This document shows, in pieces, positions 35,101 through 50,100 of a DNA stretch of 64,000 nt (its first letter is position 1; every line of letters begins with the position of its first letter). The stretch is from Acanthopleura granulata (Eukaryota; Mollusca; Polyplacophora; Chitonida; Chitonidae), in assembly GCA_016165875.1 (NCBI GenBank), contig JABBOT010000002.1, positions 39,999,073-40,063,072 on the forward strand. The letters are read 5' to 3'. The translations under genes and the position numbers were made by a program. The notes beneath the pieces are model-generated. The model was not told the origin of the DNA. It did no database searches and saw only the letters and a list, made by a program, of their open reading frames with translations.

Positions 35101-38100
35101 TCCACTGCTCCTCTTGACCTCCACATGGCTGCCTTCAGAGACGACCGATAGCTACCAAAGTTGTTCGAGGGATCCATTTGATGCTGAAACAGACATGAGG
35201 TAATAATCACATAGCATTCAACACAGACGCCAGTAGTATTTCAGCCACAAGGTATTACACACCTTATAATATGTTACCAGCATCTCATATTTCCATAAAC
35301 TACACTATGTCCAAAGTACATGCTTCACCTGATTTAGATATCTACATATTCAGCAGGTTGTCAATCTTAATAAAAAGAAAAAAAATTGTTTCTGACTTAC
35401 CTCTAGAATTTCAAACTTGTCTGTATTAACCTTTGCCCACTGACAGGAGAAAATCAAATTTTCTTCCATTAATACAAATAAAAGCAAAAAATAAAATCAT
35501 TTCTTTGTGACAAAGATGTTTTATGGCTATGACAATTGTATCATGTGCTATTGCTGTCAGGAATTACATATAGCGCTTACTGTGTTAAATCACACAAGGC
35601 TTTTCCTTAGAAAATAGATAGTTTTGTGCCCACAAACACAAACATTTGGGACTTTTCAACTTTATTTCAATTAGTTGGATGTTTCTTTTCTCTGACACAG
35701 TCATTAAATTATTTCTTTTGCTATCAGGCTGACTGACACCTGCTCGATACTCATAAACACACTGAACACATAAAACTGATTTGCCTTCACACGTGTTAGA
35801 ACATGAAGCACTTTGTGATGTACTTACTGTTTTCTTTAACCTTGCCACAGGGCTCATGTTCATTCCAGCTGAAATGGAAACAAACGTTAGATGACTTAAC
35901 CAAAATATCTACACAGAAAACTCTGGGATCAGGTTATCTTGCATTAGAATGTATGCTGCAAAAATGTAGGCAATTGTAAAATTGGTCTTGCTATTTAAAT
36001 CAAGACTCACACACACACATCACTTAGCCAGGTAAAAAACCATATTCAGACTGGTAAAACCTCTCCACCCTTCATCTACTCACCAATAATAGCCATCAAG
36101 GAGTTGAAGTTTCCAATATTAATACATTCTTTTGCGACATCAATGAAGAACTCTATCATCTTCACTCTATTCTTCTTTTTTAAATGCTGTAATACAAAGC
36201 AGAACACTTACATTCAGCATTCTAATTTCTGTTCAAATTTACATGCACTGCCCAAGTTTAATGTCTGTTACTTACAAGCATCAAAGAACTCCAGCACATC
36301 TTGATTGACAGGACTGATAATTACTTATTTATTTAATTGGTTGTCGTTTAATGCCATACTCAAGAATTTCCACTTTTATGATGATGGTCATGCTGTCGGA
36401 AGGGTGGAAAAATCTGGATTGTCGGGGTTAAACCACCAACCTCTTGCAAGTGACCGATGAACTTTCCAATGCACACCAAAATTGTGGAAGACTGCCACAT
36501 GTGGCAGCAGCATGTGACTTCGTTCACTTGCTGTCACCACTGGCCCTTAGAGCAAAGAGAGTGGCAGAGACAACTCTGGTATAGATATCTATGTACATTG
36601 GCAGGTATGTACCAGATAATTTGGTTCCTATACAGTTAGTACCATGGATGATGGCATGAAATAAAGTTCTCAATCGTTTTAGTTATCTTACCGTGCAGAT
36701 TTCTGTGGCCACCATGTAGCTGACCCGGTTAAACCAATGCACATATGCCTCTAAGTTACTTGTTTTCTTGAGGTCACGGAATGAAGTCTGAAATGTCACA
36801 GAAAATAAAGTTTCACATTAAACTTGTGACAGCTGGAAAGACATGACAAACTTTTACAACGTTGCTTGTTAAAAGTATAAATGCTGAGGGCTGCTGCAAT
36901 CATGAGAGAAAAATGAAATCAAATCACTGTATGACTCATTTTACTTTCAAACCGTTGAAGTGGGATAAAAGTAAAAAAGCACTGAGTGATTTACCATACG
37001 AACTGAGAATCGTTACAAAGTGAGTGTACCTCGGAGTCGAGGGAATCTTTGGAGAAGGCTTGCACGAATTCCTCCGGGCCAATCTGACTGAGTCGCTCTA
37101 GTTCTATGTGGGTAAGCTGCTGAGCCAGCTGTAAGGGACTGCTGCAAATCTCCATGATGTCCGTCTGAAACCAAACAACAACACACTACTCAACACAAAA
37201 CAAGGTCAGGTAAAACAGGGTATTTGTTTAAATTTGGTTTGAGTAAAAAGAGTCAGCTTATATTAGCTTATATGCTTGTAGGTGCAGTCACCAACTATAG
37301 AACTGTATTCCTAATGTTGTACTGTAATACTGAGGCCAATACCACACTTGTGTTGCAATATACAACATCTATATTGCTCAAGTAGTATTCACTTCATGGT
37401 TGTCTGATGATATGGTTCAAGTGTTAATTAAAGTACAATGTACAGTGTGACAAAATGACACTGACCGTGGGTACAATACTGGCTTGGGACTTCTGAATGA
37501 CCTCTGCATTAATTTTTCCCAGAACTTCCTCATACTTCTGTAATCCAGTCAACTGTGAATAATGAAAACACATTTCTGTTATGGTGACTTAACTACATAC
37601 AGCCATTAACACTGATACAACATAAAGACCTTATGTATTGCATGTACAATTCTGTCCTTACACTGCACCTTTTTACAATGTGATAGCAACACCATGCCAC
37701 ACCTAATTTATACGGTCACATATAATCCTAACAATGGATTTGGCCAGGGAATATATATATATATATAAAAAACTCAAACACATAAATAAATAAAATTAAA
37801 AAAAAGTAATAACAGAAATAAAACTGGAAACTGTTCCAAGAAGTATTTGGAAAACAAACTAGTGTAAACATTTGGAGAAACAGGCACAAAGAAAAACAAT
37901 ACTGAATTATTTTAAAACATATTTACATATTTTCTGAGAAATGAAAATCTATAACCTACCCTGTTGAAGAGATTGTGCATTAAGTTGCCGACTTCCTTCC
38001 TTAGTTCTGGGTATATTGCCACAATGCGCTGAGTGATGTCACGTAAATGTTTCATCATTCGTTCATCCCGGAAGTCGTAGGGGAACAACTCTGTCCATTC

Positions 38101-41100
38101 ACTGATAAGAAAAGCAACAACAACCACACAATATAGTCAGCATTAAATCCCAAACACACTTATTCACTGACTGAGAGATGGTTGTTCAAAATTCACTTTT
38201 CGGAATTCTAAACAGGCTACATGTGAAGATATCAATGAAAAACAATGCTGAAGAAATAAGCTATAGGTATTATATGGTAAATTAAAGCTTCTAAAATCAA
38301 TATGGTACATTTTATTTAAACACTCAGCTGGCACTACTGACTTGATCCTGAATGTAGAAAATTGGTTATGTAATTTTTCAACTGGGGATTTAAACATACA
38401 AAAAACAGGAACCAGGAGAATTTTATACACTGAGTCATATTTCTTGTGCATGAGGTACAACCATAATAACATTCCCACTGGTTGAAGAACAGCACTTCAA
38501 AGTTATCTCCCCTTACCTCAACAACTGTACTACATTTGGGCCAAATTTCCCAAGAGATTCCTGTTGAAAATGAAACAAAAAATAACACAAAAAAATTTAG
38601 AAAATATGTCCATGGTATCATTGAAAAAGCAGAAATGCCTTCATATAAGTTAACATCAATAACCTTTAAGTACATGCACTCAAACTGTTTGAGTTTGCTG
38701 GACAAAGAAGCAGCACAGCTTTTGGTATTACCATACACAAGTAGCAAGGATTTCTCAAATACTGTGATATCAGATTAAATTCCTTAAGAAAGAACAGTGT
38801 AAAATAATCATGTCCTCAATCTCAGTACGGATGACCCATCACCCCAGTTACAGGGTGATCATATAGTACAGGGCCAGGTGACATAGGACATGTGTGCTAA
38901 ACTTCAATATTTGCTGAACGAAAGAGCTAAATATAGCCTATTTTTAAATGAAATTTGACAGATTAAATTTAAACAGGAATTGACAGAACTAACACAATTG
39001 GCTGAGACATGAAATCTGCCCATGGCAAATATCACAATGGCTGTGTAACTTCAACAGGTAGATAGAGATTTGCTTTTGTGCATTCGGTGGTGAGAAACAT
39101 TATCTCGTTAGCAGAGTATCTTCTGACATCACAGACATTGACCCACCTTCTTAACACTCTCAGCTGCCAGGTTCTGTTGATAGACACACACCTGTTAACA
39201 CACAAATTGAATAAGACTCATAATACTGGCCAAATCAAAAACATTTAATTCCAAGTGGTATCAGAACAATCTCAATGTGTACTGTGCTTTAAGCAATGTT
39301 GAATTAAGAGGCGTTTGCCATTTGGTTACAATGAAAGGCGTTTTGGCACTTGGTTACAATGAAAGGCGTTTTGGCACTTGGTTACAATGAAAGGCGTTTT
39401 GGCACTTGGTTACAATGAAATTTACCTGTAGCAAGTAACACTTTCGACATATCACAATTATTATTTACTCTTTCAGGCATATTTCTTTTCATGTACATAC
39501 ATATACTTTTGTACAGTTGTTGTAAACATATTCCATAAATATATCATTCATTCGAAAATAGAAATGATAAATATTTGTCAAATCTAGGCCTGAAAGTGTA
39601 TGTTCGTTCTCAACTCAAGACTATCAGTTTCTATAGCAAAGGGAAATTTGGACTGTTTGAGTGGCATGAATTGAAGAGATTCAGGGAGGAAAACATGAAG
39701 AGAGCTGTACAACTTACCTGACAGACTTCATGAAGTAGGCAATGCGGACGAACAAACAAGCGTGAGCTCAACAGGAATGCAAATATGTAAGTTCTCTGGT
39801 AGGAAAGAAAGAAAACACAGAGATGGTGAAATGGATTGCATGATGAATTATTTATTATCAAAAACACAGCTGTTAGTCTACTGCATGTTTCTCAATTCAG
39901 AGGAATTGCATTCCATGTGTTTCGGCAAAAAGTCAAACTTCTTTGTAATCACAATTGTGAAATAAATCCATGTTGGACACCACATAAATGAGCTGCACTT
40001 ATTCTGCATATATTCTGTGAGCAAATTTTGCTGATACAATAAAAGAAACAAACATAAATGAACTGTGTATTACAAATTTTTCAAAGAAAATGTAAAGTGA
40101 AAATGAAATGTAGACTTACATCTGGATAATACTCTGAGGTAGGCACCAGGTGCTGGGTGAGAGCTTCTAACGAGCCTGATATTAAGTAACCATCCTGGAA
40201 GATTAGTGCCTGTAACAGTACAGGTGAGGACACTGATCATGGTGCAGAAAACAAAGCATCAACAATTATGTGCTACGCATGATCCTAATAAATACAAGTA
40301 TCAGTAATAAAACGCAAACTGATAAAATGTTTTTAGGTGTATGAATACAATTTTGCATTTTGCATCTCACTTGCCCCAAAATATTCTTTAACGCATCTTC
40401 ACAGAGTGTGGAAGCTTTCTTACAAGGGGGTTTATTGGTATTTCATTACAACAGTTCAGAAATATGAATGGGGCCTTACATCATTTTCGTTGATGTTGAG
40501 CAGCTGGTCATGGTCATACCCCGAGCCGGCCATGTCAAACATGCTGGCCAGGCTCTGCATCTGGGGCCCCACGCTTTGCTGAAACACACAACAAAAAACA
40601 CGGGTAAAACACAGCCTGAGTCCTCTGCTGAAATACACGTACTTCAGCGCAAATTCTGCTATGTACACCAGTAACCTCTTTTTTATCAGCAAACAAAAAA
40701 ACAACAAGTGATGTGTTGTCATATGTAGTGGATGGCCAGCATTTCACACCTGAGTTGTCTGTACAAAACAGAAAAACAGACCAGGAAGATGTACATAAAA
40801 TCAACAGGGAAATTGGATTCATTTCTAGTTTACTTCACTTCAAGTACGCCAGAGCAAAGAAACAAGGGTATGATTTAAATGAGGAATTACAGAACCACTG
40901 TATGTTGATACGAGAATATATATATATATATACACAAGGTCATTTTAAGAAAAAGAAATGGTAAAGTATAAAAAGAATCCAGAACAATGGAATTACTGAC
41001 TTTCTTCTAGATGTAGTTTTTAATGACCTATTTTTCTGAGTCTTAGAGGGAAAATACCTGGTTTTTATACACAAAGAAGACATCAATTCAGCAATTTACA

Positions 41101-44100
41101 CAGATAAGACAGTTGCGTCAATGATTGTGGCTGAAACCCAGCTTGTTATATCAAGTTTGACAGGTTTCTTTATGTACAACCTTGCTCTCTAAGCAGACAA
41201 AAATAAGGCTCTCCAAACTAATAAATAACATGTTTACAAAACACAGAAAACCTTGACAAACATTTGCTGAAAGTAATACAATGCATGTTTAAGTTTATAT
41301 CATGTGGGTACAAGAACATTTGTATTCTCTGATAAAAACAATACTATGTACATCATACATGCTTGTAAGAAGTGCTAAACCATGTTTTACGAATCTACAG
41401 GCTGAACAGATAGTTTTAACAATTTCTGCGTATCATTTTCACCTTTGTTATACGGTACACGTATCTTATCAATGTCCATCTTTTTCCAGTCAACAACAAC
41501 AGCAGTAAGGTAATTGTTAAGGTATTAGCCTCTGCCTGGTGGAATACTACAGGTCACCTCACCTAACATTTTTTTTATCTTCCATTTTTCTTCATAACCC
41601 TTATCTATTTAGCACGTCAATATTTTTTATTCAGTTTTTACAATGGTACAGTGAGTTTTTGCCTCACTGTTTTCTCTTTACATCAGAACTTATTTACCTG
41701 GACATCCTACATTCAGAAGCTTAATTCAGACTCGAAACTCCAGCAAGCGGATAATTTGACATACATGCATGAACAAGTCTGGAGTGAACAAATGAAATAC
41801 TGGGTGATAAGCTACAGCTACGACCCCTGCTTAACTCTCCCAGTATCACAAGTGAATGTCATTTCCATAATAATCTATAAGTCATTTGCATCTTATTGCA
41901 TAAAATTAAAAACTATTTAATCCTAAATAATTCTCTGTGTGTCATCGCAAACAACTCAATATGCAAATATATTTAAGCACGTAAGTGGGAGCGGCTGCTA
42001 AACTCTGACAGCATTAATGGCTCTTTCATACATGTGTAAGGCGTAGAAAAACGTACATGAGAAACTGCTACTGAATAATGCATTCTGAACCTGCTAATCC
42101 ACACATGCTCTACCAAATCTGATGCAGTCAAAATGTGCAACACTCACAGCACAATCCACACCACAGAAAATGCATTTTTCTCATAATGTTGCACCAATGC
42201 ATGTTTACAACTATTTTTAATGTAAATAAAGGATAAATCTGTATTATGGAAACAAATACATGTGTTTGTATCCTTCTAGCCTGTAGATATAAATATATTA
42301 GTTGAATTAAGAAAATGTTTGAAGTTCAGCACTAAAAATAAGCAGAGGGTGATGGTCTAAAGATCTGTTGCTCCCAGCTGGTGCCATTCAGTTCAAGAAA
42401 ACAATTTAACACCTAACAAATAACCACCTGTCTTTTAGGACTGAGTGGATTTAATTCACAAAGGCACATCTATAAACTTACATGTATTAACAATGTAAAG
42501 GGGATAAGTAAGCCATGCAGTGTAGGTGTGAATGCCTGGCGAGCACCCCCAACATGTGTCTACCCTAGCTGTCATCTGAAGTGCTCACTTCCCTTTGAGC
42601 TGTATAATTTAACTGGTGTCAAGAGTTCTGTCAGCTTTACTCACTTGCCCCCACAGCCTCAGCCAGGTGGTAATTGTCATACCTGTGCACACCTCTATGC
42701 TACGTGTCAGGGTCGGGCTGAGGTTGCTCATGTCACCGTTTGCATTTTCAACAATATCCGCACCTGCAACCCATACACTAGATATTCCTGGGAAAACCAC
42801 TCTGTCTGTGACCGGTGAGAAGATCACATAACAAATGAGAGTCGTGTAGATAGACCCTTGATGTATGCATTAGTCACAATAATATAACTAGTGTGAAGTC
42901 ATGTGAACTGCTGTAATACTGCATGACTAGTCAACTACAGCTACACAAGTACAGAGATTCCATATACAACTCCAAGTTAAAATGCATACACAGCCTAACC
43001 AGTGTTCTATGTGCATGTGACAACGCAGCCTCATTCTGAATGACTCATGACAAATTAGGGAAAGAACATGGATAATGAATTAGTGTACATGCATATGTAT
43101 GTATCTTATTTGATCACAAGATCTGTGTGCTATAGTGTGTCCCTAGATGTGTGCATACGGAATGATGAGTACGATGTCAATCACGACGACACCAAATATC
43201 AACGTAATTTATAGGCCAATCATCTGATTACACGCAGTAATGATTACCTTATCTCTTAGCTGACAAAAAACGTGCATCTTAATGTCCGGCATTTCTTTAC
43301 AGATCTGATCACAATATTACACTGTTTTCGCTATTCCTACAAGTGCCGGTCACTTGATACATGTATATGTAACAGAAACACACTGCACTGTTGCAAAACA
43401 GCGGTGTGAAATGTCAGACTGTGGTTTTTACACCACTCGCAGGTCCTACAATTGTGCGGCCTTTATGTCACACGCGACACATACTGAGGATTGCCGGCTG
43501 GTTCTAGCTGATGTGATCTGTGCTACAGCGCTCTGACAGCCATCGAAATCGCAGGAAAACACTTGTAGCCAACTTCCCTTAGCCAAGTAGTACTTCCTAC
43601 AGGAAAAACCTTACACCATTCAGGGCCATTCACCACCGCAGCTGACCACGCTCAACATATGCAGGTGTTCCCTTCGTGATCTGTGCTTAATTCACACTGT
43701 ATCTAAATCAAAATTCACACACTGCTCATAATTATACAGATATTCCCAGCCATTATGTTCACGTATAAGTAACATAACTGTGTATGCCATTATAATTATT
43801 CATATGTAGTGTGCCTGTAGCTTATATGTAAGTTTGTGCACACACACTAGGTTTGCTCACATGGCTCTACTTTTCCCATTAGCTACCCAGTACAGGCTGA
43901 ATTCTTGCCTGCCAGTACTTTAGCCTATACCCTGTACAATTCTTCAGATGCTTCCCCCACCTGCCCATTAGCCAAGCATTCCAAAGCCAGGTCCACGCCC
44001 TATTCTTGGAGCACCCATCTGTTAACCTCAAAACAACCACGGAGATGGAATGGCCTCATTAAACATTGACAAAACAAGCTGGGATAAGGAAATGAAAAAC

Positions 44101-47100
44101 AACAGGTTCTCCAGAGAAGGGAAGAGCCTCACCATGAATAAATGGTGAGTTTAGCAGAGAAGGGAAGAGCTTCACCATGAATAAATGGTGAGTTTAGCAG
44201 AGAAGGGAAGAGCTTCACCATGAATAAATGGTGAGTTTAGCAGAGAAGGGAAGAGCTTCACCATGAATAAATGGTGAGTTTAGCAGAGAAGGGAAGAGCT
44301 TCACCATGAATAAATGGTGAGTTTAGCAAACAACATCCACCACATCTGTCAGACGAAGATTCAACCAAATACCATAATATATCGATAAGCAAAATGTCGG
44401 AACATGTTTCCTTTATGGTTCTCGCTTTCCCAGTATTGTGTACTCACCCTTATGACAAAAGGCAACGGGGAAATGAATAATAATCCTACTGTACGTGTGC
44501 AAAGCCTGAAGTGGTTCCAGAAGCAAATCCAGGCTTTAGCCAGGTGTTACATAACTGTACTTCATCACAAGCAGCTTCCAGGTAGGGACTCCCTCCGGCT
44601 CAAGTCAGCTTGGTTCCTGAGCTGCTGTCCTCAACTAGCAAGCTAGCGAGCTAAGCCTGCAAGTTAGGATTGTGTCCAGTTCTCTTGTATTAACTCCCTT
44701 GCTACATCTATTCACACGTACTGGCCAGAAAAAAACATTCTGTTCAAACTGCTGACATTTTCTGAATGGCTTCCAGGTTGAAGTCACAAGAAAACCCCTG
44801 ACCCTTTTTCTTTCCCCTTGGCTTAACAAAGGTTAAATCCTCACGAAAACTGGACTGCCCCAGAGTTCAGGTGAGAGTTGGCAGTTGTGTCACCTTCAGA
44901 GCCTTGGGAGGGACTTCACACAGTAATTTCCTGCTGCTGTCTTCACAGCTACCCTCACACCAGAACATGAAGGTCTGGACTAAGCCTGGCAGGTGCAACA
45001 CAGTTAGGCATGGCGTGACCCGCTCTAGGCAGACACACATTAGCATGCATAATTATCGCCCAAGACACAGTGTTATTCCGCTCTGATAAAAACAGCATTA
45101 GCAAAACATTACAGGCCGAGAAAATTAGGAAAGGTGAACAGAAAAATATGAGGCAAAAGTAGAATTGGAAAGTAGTTAACACATGTGTCTCTCAAGTCAG
45201 TATGCTGTGAGCATATGAATTCTTGACACTGAAGACAGGGTGAATTTGGGGACAAAATGAATAATGTATGGTTAGTTCATGTCTCATTAAAGTGTCATCT
45301 AATCCCTTATTTCTGTATTCAATATACAACTGAAGTTCCTTAATCGTTAGCCTCTTAAATGGGACTCACAACCTTTCTGAAGATAATCTCACTCTGAAGT
45401 AACTAGAACTGAACAGGGTATTAGTATATTATAATCCATTACAGAGGTTTTATGACAGCCTTTTATCCTGCCATGAAAGTCACATTTCAATTACCAACTG
45501 ACTATTAAACAAACTGAGAACACATATGGTAATTACTGACCACAGTGTTACTACCAGCTCTAAAAACAACTGAACATGGGGCAAACTGAAAGCTTCCAAC
45601 AGACTATAGGACCGAAAGACAACTCCATTTACCGGCAACCAACCGATAATGAATGGAAATTCCACAGTGACAATTTTGTCATGCAGAATGAAAACTCAAA
45701 AACCAACAGACCTTGAGGCAAGCATTTCCATTTGCTCAGATGATGATGCATTACCCTGATAACACCAAAGGAACAACAACGTAACCTGAAAGCTTCCTTA
45801 CCAAATGACCACAAAGCCATAAGCTGACTGACCACTCCGGAACAAAAATACCAACTCCTCAGTGACACCGATATGAACTGAAAACTCAAAAACCGACTGA
45901 CCATGAGGCAAACATTTCCATTTATTTAACTTACATGTAGAATACAGTCAGCCTAGCATGATAACATCACAGGGACCCTGAGCATGATGAGGTCAGCTTC
46001 ATGACTGAGCGACCACAAAGCAATTTAGACAATCTTACCACCAGACGAACTAATCAATCCAGATCCAAACTACCAAACTGGTGGCAAATTAATTTAATAA
46101 GTAATCGAAACAAACCTAACAAAGGGCTCATATCTATTAATAAAAGCACAGTTTACAAATGAAATGTGCACTATAAAACTAAGTGTCTTCAATTCCCATG
46201 GCAACTGACAGAGTTAACATTCATGGAGTCTATATTTTGTGAACACATGTACCTACATATGCAAGCCATTAAGCTGAAATGCTGTGTTAGCTCCATGAAA
46301 AGAGGCCCAATGGTACAGTGTGGTCACACACACTCGTACAAGACACATGCCAAATGTTGATCACACAACTATGCACTATCTAATTATAACACAACTAATT
46401 TTAACAGCCAGTTGTTGAATAAGAAAAAGTATACATAATTAAAAGTGCACAATGTATTTATGTTATGTTTTCATAGAAAGCCTCAATCAAGTACATACCT
46501 TGAGACAATTAACTGACCACTTTTAAAAACTATTAAAATCAGGAAAAATTAAAGCAGCACACATTGAGCAAGAATTAATATCAAAAATAGATACTAACTG
46601 GTTAAATGTTTCATTAAAAAAGCTTACTCTTGTACAAAGTAATTTTAAGCTCTTTAAACACATAAACCTTAAATAGAAATCAAGATTAAAGAATTTAAGC
46701 TGCACACATGAAGCAAGAAGTACTGCAGAAAATAGATAGCAATTGTTCAAATGTTTCGGTGAAAGAGTTCACTCTTGTATAAGATAATTTAAACCTCTTC
46801 ATACACAATATGTGTATTCTATTTCTTAACAGGCTAAATGTGAATGTAAGTTTTCTTTCACAAAGCTCATTAATCAGTGGTGATCGTGAAACGCACGTCT
46901 AATCAAGCCTAATACTGAAAAGAATGCAATGGATGCAAACAGTGTTTACACACAACTGAATTTGCATGTTCTTAATCAACTGTCTCAACAAACATTATCC
47001 ATTAAAACCCTTTTGTTTTCACCAGAAATACTGCTATCTCCAATTGAAATTCCTGACACAGAGCACACAAGTTTGCCAGACAAAATATGCAACGGCTTGA

Positions 47101-50100
47101 GCAGCCCGAAAGGCTAACATTATCTATTAGGCAATCAATGGGAACTGGATGGAGATGATGTACATGAATCAGCACTTGCCTTGTCTTCTTGGCAGGGAAT
47201 ACCTGGTGGCCGCATTCCTCCTTGTAAACAACAAACCCTATGAGTTTACAATAGATCCAGACTCTGTCTATAGTTGCTCAGAAAAGACTAACAAACAGGC
47301 CAGAGTTGCACAGTTCATCTGGTTTTGATCCTCCGAGTTTTCCCGCTCTATGCTATTGACAGTTATACCTCCAGAGGCAAACCAGTTCTTGTTTATCAGC
47401 TGTCAAGGCATTCCAAGCCCACCGCAATCACATCCAAGGCTCCTAGCGCCAGACTCTGGTATATGCAGTGGTTGATACAGGAACAATAATGGCATTATAG
47501 TCCGAGTGTGGACTTTTAACCAACTTTGAACCGTCAACATGAGTGTGTCACATGCAAGAGGCAAACCAATCCATGAGCAGACAGAAAGATCGTGAAATTA
47601 GTGGTATATCCGGATACACTTACAGCTCTTCAGAAGAACTGTTTTTAAATCTGAATGAAAAAGACACAAGTTCTCAGCCTGAGGAAACAGGACAGGGGGA
47701 GACAAACCCAGTCAGAGGTCGGATTTCAATTGACTTTGATAGATGTTAGCCCTCATGGCTTCAACAAACTTCCTGCGTAAACAAATTTACAGCAAACAAA
47801 CCACAGTCACAAATATAACCCAGACAGGATATCCCCTGCCTACACCATCTCAATATGTCAGCTAAGGCTCACTAATTGTCCAAAATAGCCCACGATCAGG
47901 CCTCCTCAATATCTCTCCCCCTTTCTTTAGCCCAAAGGAAAAATAACTGTTTATGATTTCATTAATGAAAGTATACCTCTAAGACCATGAGCTGTATATG
48001 TCTCCAAATACTTCAAACCAAACAAAGTGCAGGAGGATCCTGTCCCAGACAACTGACCTTGGTCATTTAGTATGTGGGTTGGTAAATGAGGGCTGTGGGA
48101 GTTAGACATCAGCTGGACCCACACAGCATCAGCCGCACCATATACATATCATCAGCGGACAGTATTACTACACACTTCAGCTGTCACTTCATACACATAC
48201 ATGTATGGGCAGTAGACAGCCAACTATGAAAATTGGTAATGGAATCTGGGAAAGGTCTCATAAGCCAAATGTAACCCTACACCTAGAGAAAACACCCTGG
48301 TGGTCCTATAGTAAACACATGTGCTTTATGAGGCACTCTCTGAATACATCAGTCAGGAAAGTAATAAAGATCATAAATGTATGAGCCTTTATACGCTATT
48401 CTCCATTGCCATGTAATACACTCATACATGTAATACACTCATACATGTAATACACTCACACATGTAATACACTCATACATTTATGTATTCATTAGAGGTG
48501 ACAGTATATCCATTTATGAAGTGCCAGTCCAAAAGATTTATACTGAAGAAAAAAAAAAAAAAAAAAAAAATCAGTACTGAACTATCTATTATAATATAAC
48601 ATTGACAAATGATCTATACAACAGTTATTTTCTTTGACCTTGACACCTAGTTGTATTTACTCAAAATGTCTACTACTGAAGAGATCTTAAAAAAACAGTA
48701 CCTGTTTCTTGGGATGTCCACAGACAGGTGTTGAACTAGATGACCCCAACAGATAGTGTACGGGTAATCTCCATAAACTATCACAGGTACATGTACACAT
48801 GGTGGGCTGGTTTTTACTGGTTTCACAGACAGTAAGGCAGCTAATACATAGCCAGAATGGCCACTGGTCAGTCAGTGGTTAATACCCCTGTGGTCACTGC
48901 TATCACATACACTAGCAAATTGGTCATTTGTCAGATGAGTTCCAGTATCTGACAGATCTGAGGCATTCCAACCCGAGAGGTCGAGAAAACCTGACCTAGA
49001 ACAGCTCTGGTCTGGCTGGACCAGCTTCACTATATGATGCTCTAGTGGAGATCTGGGTACAATATCTGCCTCAGTCTCTCTTCCATCCAGATGATGCTGG
49101 CCACAGAGCACAGCTCACATCCCAGCCATCTTCCTGTAACTATGAATTACATCTAATCTTGGATCCATTTAGCACTGCTCAAGGCAGACCTGGATTTGAG
49201 CGCACCGATGCTCTGGCTTTCTACTGGCTGGACAATGCTGATTCAGTTCAAACGATCCTACAGACTGAAATGAGCCATTCCATGAGTCATAACAGCCTGA
49301 GACAACATTCCAGGATCTGAAGGTCCAATTCCTCAATAACTGGCCACTTTGTGTTCAACTGGTCATCTTATAGAAAATGAGTAATCTAACTGGTGAATAA
49401 GCACAGCAAGCAAAAACAATAAAATCCCTTTGTATATTGAACTGGGCTTGCCACGGACTGATTAGGAAATCATACGGCAGCCATGTTATTGATGGGAGAG
49501 TGTAGAATTTGGCCTGATCAACGAAACCAGTCATACAGAGGAAATGTCCGCATTACCATGTATTAATGACCTGCCATTACACAGTGCTGAATACCAAACC
49601 ACAGTTTCAATTTAAGCCATCTCTTGTGCTATCACACAGAAAAACTGAGCATTCCGGTTCCGTAACAGGATGTTTTTAAAGCACATAAGCTAGATACATG
49701 CACTTGTTCACATTTCAACATCCTTTTAGAGGCAAGCCCATAAAGGAACGTAAACAATTTCCATGTGATTTAAACCCAAACAATTATTACATCTCCAAAA
49801 TTGAAAATTACAGATGAGAGATAAAAGTCTTTTTAATGAGCTATTTCGAGCAACATTTTAACTGTGACGCCATTCCAAGGCTTATGATGAATGTGTTATT
49901 ATCCAAATATTAATAAAGTTATTGAAAAAAACTGAAAGATACTCAAAAAAAAAGATCTTTTTTCTCAGGAGATACAGGAGATAGTTTTCAGTCATACAGA
50001 TCTACAGTTTGTTTGTCAACAAGTTCATAAAGATGACACCTGACGGGAGAGATCCTAACCAGTTCTTTTCTCTCACAAAACAGTCTAATTAACTCTGGTT

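Noticed and set aside
38334..38747. 137-codon minus frame near exon 8
   Set aside because: It runs through exon 8 in the wrong phase and into intron; the 44-bp spliced exon explains the conserved part.
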